A DNA stretch of 64,000 bases from Ipomoea triloba (GCF_003576645.1 NC_044916.1:19790822-19854821); one strand, 5' to 3'; numbered from the stretch's first letter, positions 35,633 through 47,801 are shown. Made by a program: numbers and translations. The notes: a model not told the origin generated them from the letters alone.

Positions 35633-38287
35633 AAATATTAATCTTTATTATATTTGTATAGGTTCATGAGTAGGGATGACAATTTCAGTCCACCTCGTGG
35701 ATATCCACCCAAATCTACCTCGCATAGGTCGGATTTTTTTGGGTGATAGTGGGTGGTGAGTTGGGTGTGGGTCTTTAAAAAGTAAACTCGCGGTGGGTTG
35801 GGTTGGATTCGGGTTCTATGTACAAAACCCGCCTAGAACCCCACCCGACTCACCATGTGTGTGTACGTATATATATAATAGTAAAATGAGCACTTAGTAT
35901 ATAGTTTATTATAAAAATTTCTATAATTTTAGGTAACATTTTACTATTTTTATATTTAAAGTTTAAACTACTAAGTTTATTTTTAAAAATTAAAAATTTA
36001 GTTATTATATTTGAATATTTTTACTATTTTTTGTTTTAATACAACTAATGAATTTTATGACTTTATTATGTGTAAGTAATTTAAATATTATTTTTTGAAA
36101 AAAAATTAATAAGATAATAAGTAGGGCTATGCAGCGAACGGATTCGGGCGGATCGGTATTGCGATCCGCCCACCCGTCCGAATTTCGGATTAGAAAAGAA
36201 CAACCTAACCCTTTTAATTTTTAGACCAAAATCCTTTCGGATTTTGGTATTTCGGTTTCGGTCGGGCGGATTTGATTCTTGGTTTCAAATCGGATTGGCA
36301 AAAATAATATAAAATTATAAATGAATGAACAAGTGAACAACAAATTTCAAGTGCAAGTGTTCAACTATTCAACTTAAAAACTTAAAAGCTAAAAGTAAAA
36401 GTTGAACTAGTTAACTTACATCAAAATTAACATTTACTGATTTACAAATTATACAAACTTAAAATGACAAATTTGCAATTCACAAAAACTGAAGCTGTCT
36501 AAGAATGAAAAATCTAATAAGACTGTTACAGTTTACAAAAACAATCTAATAAGACTGTTACAGTTTACAAAAACACAAACTGTCTAAGGCAGCAATCAGC
36601 AATTCACAAAATCACAAGAAATTAGACAATAGACATCAAGGTTTATAACATCAATCAGCAACCAGCAAGGCAGCAATCAGCAACCAATTAGCCACTCAAA
36701 ACTCAAAAGTCAATTTTGTTACTCTATTATTCTTCCTACTCATTAAAGCTTGAAAATCGTTAAAAGACAATAAACAACACACTGACTTGAGTAGAAAACT
36801 ACACAGAACTTTAGATAAAAAAGGCTTAGAGTGTTTTTTGTCATTTCATGTTAGAGTTGGGGGCAAATTGCTTCTTGAGTTCAATCAGAGCAACATACCA
36901 ACCCAAACTCCCAAAGTCCTTTTAATTCATACTAATGGTGGAAGCATCATCATAGCAAAAAACAACTACATTAGACAATTGATTATTTGAGAATATGAGT
37001 AGAAGGGAAGTGATATACCAGAACCAGAAGTCCAGATTCCAGAAAAGGCACAATTCCTTACAACTTACCAGATGAGGGACTTAGGGGCTTAACTTCCTAA
37101 GTGCATCAACATTTATAAAAAAAGTTACTAAGCCACTTAGCAGTTGTAACCTGTATGCTTGCCTCAAAGACCTCACAATATCACATAGTTACATGCATAA
37201 TGTATAGCAGTATAGCATCTAAATAAACTGAAAGTAGGGTGTTAATAAATGTATAAATGAGTAAATGTATTACAGGGATTGTTGGTAGTGTTCCAACATT
37301 ACTTTGTGAAGAACCAGCAGCATCAATGGACAATTTTGCACAAAAAAGAAACAAAACAGTTTAGAAAGTGTAAAAAATAACAATTAACTATTTAACTTTA
37401 AAGTAATGTATAAAAAGTTAGAAATTATACCCTTTTCCAATCTTTCAACCTCATCGAAATTTTCCTCAATAGAGATTGGGTGACTAGGTGCCCTCAACCA
37501 ATCTTGTGCACAAACAAGGACATCCACAATTTTAGGAGTTAAGGAACTCCTAAAGGCATCTAATACCCTACCACTAGTACTGAATGCACTCTCAGAGGCA
37601 ACAGTTGATATTGGAACAGCTAGCACATCCCTTGCCATTTTAGATAGAATTGGAAATCTAACACTGTTAAGCTTCCACCACCTAAGCACATCAAACTCCC
37701 CATTCTCTCCATCTTCCACTATGTTTTCACTTAGATAAATCTGCAGTTCAGTCTGCTTACTACTTCCACCACTCTCCATTCTCTGTTTTTTCAGTTGGCT
37801 TTTCAATCTAGACTGAGGTCTTCCAACTGAACTTACTGAGGTTTGGGAATGGACATTAACTGGTTCAGAGGTGACAGTACTAGAGGTGACAGTACTAGAG
37901 GGGACAATATAGGTGGCTACATAATCATTAGAAAGCTCAACCATAGAAAATTGAACCTTATCAAAGCATGCCTTTCCTTTTTCTTCACCATACAATTGGG
38001 CAAATTGGGCAGGCATATACTCAATCTTATCCCTAGGGTCCAACATATTTGCATAAAATATCAAGAAGTTTATTTTCTCTGGATCTCCACAATATTTCTG
38101 AAATTTTTGTTTCATTTGGGACCCCATTGCCTTAAAAAAAAAATAGACAGAACACAAAAGAAAAAACACATAATCAGTTAATAAGATAAATCAGCAAACA
38201 TACAGAAATACAGAATAAGCAAGACAATGAAACATAAATACAGTTTACCTTTTTAGAGCTTGTATCAGATGCAATCTCCAGCATGTA

Positions 38288-39558
38288 TGATGTTGTAGTT
38301 TATGGTGAGGTGGATGTAGGTGGTAAAACGAGGAAAAGTCCCCGAGTGTCGTGTCTCTCAAGGATGACGAATTGGAGCGAATTAGTGTTGGCATTTAGGA
38401 GGTTAAGATGTAAGAGTTACAAGAACTAGCTAAGAACAAGAGAATAATAAGCATAGGTTCAAAAGGATACTAAAACAAATTGAAAAGGGACAAGGGGGTG
38501 TGTGACTTAGTTAGTCTATACGATTGATCATTCTATGGGATTGTGGAAACGAGGTTCGGGAATGAACTCGGGAGTCACGGTATTAATACCGAGTGACGTC
38601 GCACTCAGACTCTCAATCCTCATTCGGTTGAGGCATTTTATCGAACACCTTGCCTACCACTCCTCTCGGACCTCATCCTTTCGGATAGAGGGCGGAGATG
38701 TGGATGAGTTGGACTCGTGAGAGGCTACTATCGCGCACACACTCACTTTCCTAGAGTCTACTATCTATCCCGACCGGAAATAGAAGCAAAGCACAAAGAA
38801 CTTCAACCACACAAGACTAAACCCACTCCATCATTTTCACATTCATATGACAAAATTCAACCATCAATCATAAGATCTAACATGGGCACACACACCCCAA
38901 GCTACTCTACTCAAGTATATGGAACATTCAAGAACAACAAAGCAAGATTAAACAAAGCAATAATTTAAAGAAACAATCTTTCTAAGGAAAGAGTATTATA
39001 CCTAAGAAAACATGTGATCTACTTCTTCTATCATTTCATCCATCTTCATCTTCTAATCTAAGAAAAGCTAATCTATTCTAATGGAAGTGTAGTGTTCTTC
39101 CTCCCCAAAGGGGAAGAAATGAAAATAAAATCAGATTTGAAAAGTTGGAGAGTCCCCTTTGATTTCCGCCAAAGCTTCTTTAAATAGTGCAGATTCTGGG
39201 TCGCGTACGGGGGTGCGTACGGCCGTACGCGACAGTCTTCTGGTCATTTGTTCCTCCCACACGCGTGTGGACGTGCGTGGTTGGCTACTGGAATGTTGCC
39301 ACGCGCACCAACACGCGTGTGGGCTTTATTCCGGGTCCTTCGGGGCTCCAGACTTGCTCGGTTTTCTTTTTAAGCTCGTTCTTTGTTCCTAGTAGCTCTC
39401 GGGAGCTCTATATTGTCTCAAATCATGCCAAAGGTAGCTTTGTGGCGGTTAATGAATTTAAAGCACAAATCGTCATAAAATTATCATCTAAGGATACTGA
39501 AAACGTTATAAAGCACCCTAGTTTGTACTCAAATAATGGGTATCTTGGGAGCTTATCA
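38288..39558. mobile_element. LTR-like insertion 1 (solo LTR) in the hAT exon
   Basis: The 1,271-bp insert runs TGATGTTGTAG to GAGCTTATCA and is flanked by ATGTA (38283-38287 and 39559-39563). TG...CA ends with a 5-bp target duplication are the mark of LTR retroelements. Without internal domains it is best read as a solo LTR. It contains GC-rich palindromes near 39205-39320 (GTACGGCCGTAC, CACACGCGTGTG). Orientation is unknown. Confidence 0.8.
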
Positions 39559-39605
39559 ATGTAAGCCAAGTCATAAATCTCAGAAAAGAAACTATTTGAA
39601 GTGAC

Positions 39606-40411
39606 TGATAGCGTAAATGGAACCGGGGGTTACGATTACACTACGAATATGTATGTTTGTAAATAAGTGGGAGAGTGCTCGTAAGTCAGCCGGTCGGTCT
39701 ACCGTAGGGCGACCGGGCAGTCCAAGCCTGAGTGGTATCCCGGGTGGTAAGTGATTACGAGTGGGCCGCTTGGAATAGCGCAGGGTGGTCAGGTTGCAAT
39801 TACAGAGTGGGAATTACGAGTCAACGGTTACACGGGGTGTAGACCGTGATATAGATTGATGTTGTAGGGTGAGATTACAAGTAGTGAGTAGTAGTAGTTA
39901 CAATCAGATGGAGATGATAAGTGAGGGGGAGACCCCTCCTATTTATACTAAATCAAGTCGGTCTACGCATTTAATGCACCAGCTGCAAGTGGCTTGACGT
40001 GGAGTCTTCTTGTTGGCTTGGTCAGGCGGTCACTCTGCAGGCTACGCGTAGGTTGACTGGTCGAGGTTGCAGAGCCGCAAGTTGTCAATCGCCGGCCTGC
40101 AGGCGCAAGTTGGACTGCTTTACTTGTTGTGTAAGATAAGGTTTCAGCTTGCAGGTTGCGTCACCTTGTTGACCGACCGGTCATCCTACCGTAGACCGGT
40201 CATCCTACGGTAGACCGGTCGGGTGTGTTTCCGTCGGGGCGACTCCAAGGGTGATCCGAGAGCATTTTTGTCACAAGGCTTACCGATACGGGCGGTACGG
40301 TTGATCACAAGTGATTTATTCCGGTCGGGTTGATGGCTATGACGGACTGGTCGGGTGACTTCTTGTCGGAGCGGCTATACGGGTCAGTCCTTTATGCGTA
40401 TTTACCCATCA
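39606..40411. mobile_element. LTR-like insertion 2 (solo LTR) in the same exon
   Basis: The 806-bp insert runs TGATAGCGTAAATGG to TTTACCCATCA and is flanked by GTGAC (39601-39605 and 40412-40416). It is more GC-rich than its host and carries repeated GACCGGTC and CTACGGTAG motifs (40170-40215 and 39690-39715). No coding frame is seen. It is likely a solo LTR of a different family from insertion 1. Confidence 0.8.
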
Positions 40412-41541
40412 GTGACATAGAGAGAACCAAATATTCTCACAGTCATCTCATAGAATCCTTTCAGAAGGAGGACTATGCTTTGCACAGAAAACCAGTCTAA
40501 AAAATTTGGAACAGAATCAGATGAATCAGCAAACAGTGAGGGATCATTCTCTTCATAAGCTTCAAAGACCATCTGGTATTGAACAACAATGTTGAGCATG
40601 ATATATGTGCTGTCCCATCTTGTTGGAACATCAAGTTGTAATGCACTTTTGGCTTCCACCCCAACCAGGTCAGCAAGCTCTCTAAACTTCTTGAGTCTTG
40701 CAGGGGAATTCCTCACCTATCTCACAACATCCCTAACTTTTTTTTTTACAGAAGTATCTGCAAATCTCAATCCATCTTGGGCCACTAAGTTCAACACATG
40801 GGCTATGCACCTCATGTGCAGATATTGAACCCTAACATAAGACCCACCCCAAGATAAAAGCTTACTCTTGAAAAACCCTAAGGCTGTGTCATTTGAAGAG
40901 GCATTATCAACAGTAACTAAGAAGACATTTTTTTTATTCCTCACTCAAGAAGACAACTTTCTAGGGCTTTGGCTATGTACCCCCCCCCCCCCCCCCCATG
41001 AGAAGAAATTGGGACAAAGGAAACGATCTTTTTGTTCATCTTCCACTAATCATCAATGAAATGTGCAGTAACACACATGTAATTGATCCTTTGGACAGAT
41101 GTCTATGTATTAGTGGTCAAGCAAACCGTTTGGGTGCTTACCCTAAACAGCTTTTTGTGGCTTATTCTCTCATCTAGGTAAGTCTGGTAAATATCTCTAG
41201 AGATGGTCCACCTATAAGGGATTTGGAACCTAGGACAGGCAACTAAAATGAATTTCATAAACCCATGTCCCTCAACAATCCTAAAGGGAAGCTCATCTAC
41301 AATGATCATCTCACATAATGCTCTCCTAATCGCCTCTTGGTTGAAAACCCAAGTCCCCAAAAATCCCTCAGATGCTTCTGTTCCAGAGTTAGAAACAGCA
41401 TTGAATGTGAGAAGGGTCTGCCTTGTATTCTTAGAGTGAGGATTTTTGAGGCAGCTAAACATATGGTTTCTCAAGGAGAAAGTGCCATGCTTTTTACTTT
41501 CACATGCAAAAATCTTTACACAATAAAGGCATTTGCCCTTG

Positions 41542-41586
<45 letters not shown>

Positions 41587-41588
41587 GT

Positions 41589-41622
<34 letters not shown>

Positions 41623-42047
41623 GATGTGTATAATTGTGAGTGTAATAGAGGATGTAAAATGTCGATCCGCTAAGTATAATTGTGATATATTATATGAAAC
41701 GACGCCGTATAATGTAACATATATATAATATATATTTTTTCGGATTTCAGACGGGTTCGGGTAGCGAAATACACAACCCTATCCGATTCCAAATAAATCG
41801 TAGATGGGGGGTTAAATGGGCGGGTTTGGGAATCGGGTTCGAATACCCTTTCTGTGTGTGTATTCGGGTTCCGGGTCGGGCGGGTTTGACGGGTTGGGCG
41901 AGTTCTGCACAGCCCTAATTATAAGTGGTGGGTATTCGTAGTGGGCACCCATATCTGATGGGGTGGGGGTGAGTGGAAAAAACATAAGATGGGTCGGGTG
42001 ATGGATATAGCTCTCCCCGACTCACCCCCAACCCATTGTCATCTCTA

Positions 42048-42878
42048 TTCATGAGTTGTACCTCTTGTCCTATTTTCATGACTTGTTTACTTGATAGTAA
42101 CAACAATAACTCTATAGGTAGTTCAAATATTGATGTTACGACGTGTCCAGATTCATCAATAATTTTCACATCCATTTTGCACATGTTCATTTTCAAGTTC
42201 ATATTTTTAGAATTAGTAGGAATGAGTGTAGTACTTAATTTGTGTGCGTATTTTATTTTATTGAATTGATAATAACCTTCGAGTTAAATTGTTTTACACT
42301 TTGTGAATAAACTTTTTTTTTTTTTTAAAATAGTGACTACATCCTATATACCAAGTATTTTTGTTGTGAAGGTTGATGTTGATTTTGCCTCTAATCTAAG
42401 TAGGTTGAGTCTATAAGATGAAATGAATTGTAAATTTATATTAGTTCTAATATATTTAATAAATTCACAATAAGTATTTTTACATACAGGATAAATGAAT
42501 GAATCAACGGTGGCTATTTTGAAATTTCTTCATTTTATAGGTTTGCCAAATTGATTGCAACATTGTTAGTTGTAGTTTGGCATCTTTTCAATGTATCAAG
42601 TGTGTTACAATGTTCTATTGCCTACATTGACAGCTTTAATAATGAGTTTTAAATGCACATACGTAAGATAATGATATAATTAACATTTACATATGATTAT
42701 CAAGCATATCAGTGCTTTAGGTGTTCTGCTCAGTGTTCATTTGGTTCAACCATTATTGTTGAATGAGTTATTGTGGATAAATAAATCCATAATTTAAGGA
42801 ATAAGATTAGATAAAGCAGTAAAAATTTGAACATTTTAAATATGATGTAGTCCAAAGGTATTGCGAGATAGTTTCTCA
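42048..42878. other. AT-rich intergenic stretch
   Basis: Nothing recognisable beyond short chance frames. Confidence 0.5.
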
Positions 42879-43748
42879 CTTCAATTTGCTGGGTTATTTG
42901 AATACTCTCATTGTCAAAAAATTACCCAAGTAGTTAATATGATTGGCTTCAAACTATTCTTTTTAATTTTTTTTCATGGTATTCATAAAATGCTTGGTAA
43001 ATAAATACATAACATTATTTTATATTATAACTTTGATATTTAATTACAAGATAGTGTAAAAAGAACATAATATATAGACAATGTAATGAATATCAATTGA
43101 TAAATTTGAATGTAAAGAATCTTTGCATTAGAGAAAATAAAGACAATATAACTAATGAAATTATTCTTCAAAAAAAAATTAAATAATTTTTCTTTTTATT
43201 TATTGATAATAAATACTTTTAAAAAAAAGCATTGTAGACACATAATTCTAAATTAAAGAAATGCATATGTATCATTTTTTGTTGTAACTACTAATTTATT
43301 TAATTCAATAAGAGTAAAATAGAGTGATATCGCTTCAATTTGTTGGATTATTTGAATACTCTATTTGTCAACCAATCCCCCAATTAGTTAATATAATTAG
43401 TTTCAAACTATTCTTTTCATGGTATTAATAAAATACTTGGTAAATAAATATAAAAATTATTTTGTATTTTAACTTTGATATTTAATTACAATATAGTGTA
43501 AAAAGAAGATAATGAACAATGCAATGAATATCAATTGATGAATTTGAATGTAAAAGATCTTTGCATTGGAGAAAATAAAGACTGTATAACTAATGAAATT
43601 ATTTCTCTTATTTAATTTAATTTATTGACAATGAATAATTTTTTCAAATAAAGGCATTCTAGACACATAATTCTAAATTAAAGAAATACATATGTATCAT
43701 TTTTGTTGTAGCTACTAATTTATTTAATTTAATAAGAGTAAAATAGAG
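42879..43748 (+). repeat. Tandem duplication, unit about 454 bp
   Basis: 42879-43332 and 43333-43748 are two diverged head-to-tail copies. Both begin CTTCAATTTG and share AAACTATTCTTTT, AATATCAATTGAT, TAAAGAATC/TAAAAGATC, GACACATAATTCTAAATTAA and AATAAGAGTAAAATAGAGTG. No coding frame is seen. Confidence 0.85.
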
Positions 43749-43969
43749 TGAGAAACTTAATTATGGCAAATTTGATTAGGATGGAGTTCGAACCTAAGGC
43801 ATTTCTTATTGAAATCAATGAGTAAGTTAATAATTAAGGATAAATTTGAAAATCTCAAGGAAAAATAAAAATCTAAACAATCTGAACCATCCATTTGATT
43901 TAATAATTTTACCGTCATTTTTTCTTCCCATTATAGGCCTAATTTTCTTTTGGCTCTTATTAGTGTGTG

Positions 43970-44300
43970 TGTGTGTGTGTGTATGCTCAAATGTGGTCGC
44001 GCCTTCCCGTGCGGTCGGTGCGGTATACACCACTATGTATACAAATATACACCATTCAATATTAGGAAATGTACAACAATTAAAATACCCAACACACCAA
44101 AATAACACACACACCCAAAATTGTGCATTTCCTAACACTGTGTGGTGTATATTTGCATACCTAATGGTGTATTTTTTGGTGATGCGTACCTAATGGTGAA
44201 TATTTGTGTTGTGCACTTTCTAACAATGAGTGGAGTATATTTGTATACATAGTGGTGCGGCCGCACTGATCGCACATTAAGGCGCGGTTGCACCTGAACT
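43970..44300. mobile_element. Foldback element with GTGCGGTC/GGTGTATA motifs
   Basis: The left arm GTGCGGTATACACCACTATG and the right arm, on the other strand, GTGCGGCCGCACCACTATG continue as an inverted repeat. The outer ends (GTCGCGCC on the left, GGCGCGGTTGCACCTGAAC on the right) are also related. It lies between a (GT)n and a (TA)n tract. Confidence 0.6.
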
Positions 44301-44319
44301 CTACTTTATATATATAGGA

Positions 44320-45095
44320 AGGAGTTCGGGTGAGATAGAAGCCCCAAGTGAGAAGTGAGAAGTGAGATAGAATCTCAGCCGTAGATCAAAAAAAAAAATT
44401 GCCACCTACGAACTTCAATAATGTGCACTGGAAGAAGGAAAACTGTGCACTAGAAGGCAAAAATGCGCAATGAAGGCACAAAGATGTGAAACAATTATTG
44501 AAAAATTAAATTTAATATAGGATCATCAACACAAATCATAAACGACCATAAATAATAAACAAACAAACAATATTCAACTCAAATTAGTAATTAGTGATCA
44601 AGATTAATTGATCTTTTAAAAAAAGTTCGTCATCTGCAATTAAAAAAAAGGCTCTGGAAGGCACAACAATGTGCATTGTATGACATAAAAATGTGCACTG
44701 GGTGAAGGGAAAATGTGCACTGTATGGCACAACAATGTGCTCTGATAGAAGGAACAATGTGTACTTGGAAGAAAGAACAATGTACACTGTATGGCATAAC
44801 AATGTGCACTGTAAGAAGGAAAAATGTGCACTATATGACATAACAATGTGTACTGGAAGAAGGAACAATGTGCAATGTATGACATAACAATGTGCACTAG
44901 AAGCAGGGCATATGTGCACTGTATGGCAATAAAATGTGCACTGGAAGAAGGAAAAATGTCCACTAGAAGGCAAAAAAAAAAAAAATTAACTTACTTACAC
45001 AAAATTACAATAATGTCACCGCATTTAAAAAAAAAAATCTCCAATTTGGACCCTTGATCTAGACTAAAAAAAAAATTAACTTACTCACATGATCC
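44320..45095. mobile_element. TA-flanked element with GTGCACT minisatellite core
   Basis: The left end GGAGTTCGGGTGAGATAGAAG resembles the left ends at 27369 and 45110. The core 44395-44970 repeats units of about 44 bp around AATGTGCACTGGAAGAAGG and TGTATGGCATAACAATG. It ends in ACTCACATGATCC before a (TA)n tract. Long minus-strand frames here are repeat artefacts. Confidence 0.55.
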
Positions 45096-45109
45096 TTTAT
45101 ATATATATA

Positions 45110-45660
45110 TATACACTTAGGTGAGAACACTCTCCCAAGAGAGAAATAAGAACCATTCACAGCCGTTCACGTGCCCAGATCAATGAATCACATGTAATTT
45201 TAAAGAAACGACGCTATGACATTTTCGTAACTAACTCGAACTTTGGTGCAATTAATTGTGTTATAAGTGCAAGTAGTTGGTGCACATTTGCAAGTAAAAT
45301 CACTTACAAGTGCACCTACTTTCACTTACAAGTGCAAGTAATTTACCTTGTTAACATAGGTACATCTAATTATAACGTTAGATGCGCTCAGTATTGATGC
45401 TTAATGTACATTTTACTTGTACCTGTAGTACATTTTACTTGCACTTGTAATACAATTTACTTGCACTTAGGTTCACTATATGAAACTGCTACTTGCACTT
45501 GTAATACATTTTACCAGCAATTCAATGTTCAATTATTTACAAAAATGTCACCGCGTTTTTTTTTTAAAATAAGTGTTTCTGACCCGTTAGATCTGGACAC
45601 GTAGGCGAATGACATGCATTCTCACTTCTCTCTGGTGCGAGTAGTTCGCACCTGAACGCG
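45110..45660. mobile_element. TA-flanked element with AAGTGCAAGTA core
   Basis: The left end ACTTAGGTGAGAACACTC and the right end, on the other strand, CGTTCAGGTGCGAACTACTC are imperfect inverted repeats. The core repeats TTGCACTTGTAA and its complement. Shared features with 27369-27882 include GAATCA...TAATTTTAAA...CGATGC/CGACGC and ATCTGGACACGT near the right end. A (TA)n tract of 45 bp follows. Confidence 0.6.

Positions 45661-45663
<3 letters not shown>

Positions 45664-45708
<45 letters not shown>
45664..45708. repeat. (TA)n microsatellite
   Basis: Pure TA run at the right border of the preceding element. Confidence 0.95.
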
Positions 45709-45712
<4 letters not shown>

Positions 45713-47346
45713 TCATTTGTACTAAAGAATTGTTTGTTTTTAAGATTTATAAACATGAATCTACTTGTCTTCAACTTCAAAATTAAATGTGAATTTTTTG
45801 ATTAGTAAATAAATTTATATTTCTAAATAATCAATATATAGTGATATTTATATGTTTGGTTGCATATTTCTATAATAGTGTAATTATGATCATTATGTCT
45901 TATTAATAATATTTTTGTTTCCTATAAAAATTCTTGAATAATATTTTAGCAAAATGAATGCTCAAATGGCAGACATTGATTTGTGAATTATAATATGTAT
46001 ATTCATATCAATTTTTCATATTAGCTTTTTTTGAGTGAACAAATAATAGCTCCATATTAGTTAATAATCTAATATGCTTGGTTTTGTGATGTCTTGTTAT
46101 AAATGAAAATTTGAAAATGCAATTCGAAATAGGAAAGTACTTATAGATTGAAGATCAACGCACTCGAACTAACCTATTGATATGGAAACAACAAAGTACT
46201 TAAATTCATAATATTTATTTCAACCAACAATATTTAGTGAACTTGAAAATCAAAAGAATTTTGAAGTTTTAGCTTTACCATAATGGCAAAATATGTGTCT
46301 GCCAACCTTAGAAGTTAATTAATACAAAATGATATAAATGAAAAATGACTAAGATGTTCTTCAATAATTTGAAATTTTAAAATGCATTGTTAATATTAAC
46401 ATAATTTGTTAGTGTTGGATTAAAATCGCCACTTTACTTATAATTGAAAATTTGTATATCCTAATAATTCATGCAGTTTGCATGGATTTCAATTTGAGTT
46501 CGGAGAACAGTTTGCATGCAGATTTTGATTTCAATTGTGAAGTATTTCTGTTTATTCATTTCAAACTAAAACAGAGGTCCGTAGATCTAATCTGCGGAGA
46601 AATTAGTTAGGTTTCGGAGTTAATTAGATAAAAATAAAGTTTAAAATTAAACCAAATAAATATAGGCAACAGATTACCGTTTATTGATGAGAAATTCGTC
46701 CATTATTCTTGCATCGCATGTGAATTCTTCAAATCGCATCAGTTTTATGAAGACGATCGTCGATGTAGTTGAAATCGCATGCCGATCTTTAAATCTTGGA
46801 TTGTTGATGAATTGTGTGTCTTTTTGCTGCCAAGTTTGAAAAATTGGGGTTTTAGGGAAGTGTATTTTGGCTTGGTTTCCATTTGTGACGGATGAGTTAG
46901 GGTTTCGGACATCTACGCGAAGGAGACGACGAACGAATGGGGCGGAGCGGACTAGTTTTTATGGGTTGTGGGTACTTATATGGTGGGCTGAATTGGGTCG
47001 GGTTTGGGCTTTCGGAATTGGGCGAATATGGTACGAAAAATAATATAGTTCATCATCTTTATATTCAGAAATTGGGTTATTGTTTTGTTTATATATTATA
47101 TATTACATTTTTTCAATTATGATTTTATTTTTATTAATATTATTATTTGAAAGAAATAATTATATTATTATTATCAGTATTTTTATCATTAGTATTTGTG
47201 TTGTTTTATTAAATGCAAATAGTTATTGAGGTTATATTTGTATCGTTTTATTTATCTTTGTATTAACATTTTTTTGGATGTACAAATTATTATTATTAGA
47301 AATATTTGTAAATTGTTTGTTATGGTATATTTACTGTTATAATTAT
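45709..47346. other. Intergenic stretch left of the gypsy element
   Basis: No gene is recognised. About 46400-46960 is less AT-rich, with GGGGTTTTAGGG and GAGTTAGGGTTTCGG. Such words are common in plant 5' leaders, so an unseen exon or an old repeat is possible. 46960-47346 is AT-rich. Confidence 0.4.
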
Positions 47347-47741
47347 TGTAGACACAGAAAATTTGAGCCCGAAAAATGGACCGATTAAATTATTATTGGG
47401 CTCAGTTTGAGATGAATTATTGGACCAATTTAATTAATTGAGTCATGATAATTAAATTAATTTAATTAGCCCAGTTAAATTGATGTTGGGCTATTGAATT
47501 AATTAACGGTCCAAGCCCAATTCATATTTAAATTTAATTATAATTATAATAATTATAATCTAAATATAATTTTATTATATTTGAATTTAATAATTATAAT
47601 TATAATTTGAATTTGAATTAGATGATAGGATTTTGAACCTAGAGTTAATGTTGGCAAGGTTCATTTCTTTAGATAATTAGTTAATTTAATTTAATAATTA
47701 AGTTAAGGAGTTTGTTGAGGGATAGTGGTTGCACACCCCAC

Positions 47742-47749
47742 TATAAATA
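47742..47749 (+). promoter_or_regulatory. LTR TATA box
   Basis: TATAAATA in CCACTATAAATAGAGCCC, the usual plant LTR promoter form. The MITE insertion starts about 50 bp downstream and so falls in the expected transcript start region. Confidence 0.65.
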
Positions 47750-47801
47750 GAGCCCTCATTTCAGATTTGAAGAACACCTTGAAGATTGAAGACTTGAGAG
47801 C

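Larger units (their letters stand above)
37384..41612 (-). pseudogene. BED-type hAT transposase pseudogene, interrupted
   Basis: From the N-terminal side (high coordinates) the pieces are: 41103-41612, a BED zinc finger (CLYC near the start, then HMFSC) and the following region; 40402-40944, with VDNASSNDTA, MRCIAHVLNLV, RWDSTY and FYEMTVR; and 37384-38169, the C-terminal dimerisation domain (PILSKMARDVLAVPIS, VASESAFSTSGRVLD). A TAG replaces the expected Trp after TTNT at 41103, and a TAG lies between the 40402-40716 and 40717-40944 frames. A frameshift lies near an 18-C run (40980-40997). Two LTR-like insertions (38288-39558, 39606-40411) fall within one exon. Leaving them out, with one copy of each 5-bp flank, the reading frame is continuous from FYEMTVR to a donor before the C-terminal exon. 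A (TA)n/(CA)n tract abuts the BED finger. It is non-functional. Confidence 0.9.
36122..41917 (-). mobile_element. Transposase-bearing hAT element, inserted in the outer MITE
   Basis: The ends are TAGGGCTATGCAGCGAACGG and, on the other strand, TAGGGCTGTGCAGAACTCGC. The flanks are ATAATAAG (36114-36121) and ATTATAAG (41918-41925), 7 of 8 identical. Both subterminal regions carry CGGGCGG/GGGTTCGG motifs. Inside is a decayed BED-hAT transposase gene on the minus strand. Two LTR-like insertions account for 2.1 kb. A tandem repeat of about 32 bp lies at 36508-36575. Confidence 0.9.
35671..42047. mobile_element. Outer hAT MITE split by a second hAT element
   Basis: The ends TAGGGATGACAAT and ATTGTCATCTCTA are inverted repeats. 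The flanks are a perfect 8-bp repeat TTCATGAG (35663-35670 and 42048-42055). Without the insert (36122-41925) about 570 bp remain, with GGGTGGG-type arms (35690-35860 and 41926-42035) around an AT-rich centre. It is non-coding and was mobilised in trans. Its wide spacing is caused only by the nested insertion. Confidence 0.9.

Noticed and set aside
41544..41624. (TA)n/(CA)n tract as part of the hAT transposase N-terminus
   Set aside because: It reads through as Tyr-Ile and Cys-Val repeats; it is a microsatellite next to a truncated BED finger, not coding.
44584..44973. Minus-strand frames of 107-129 codons rich in Cys and His
   Set aside because: They come from the 44-bp minisatellite, whose units repeat in the peptide; there is no domain and the frame is not biased.
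46400..46960. Possible first exon of a host gene
   Set aside because: GGGTTTT/AGGGTTTCGG words are suggestive, but no conserved frame or convincing splice pattern was found.
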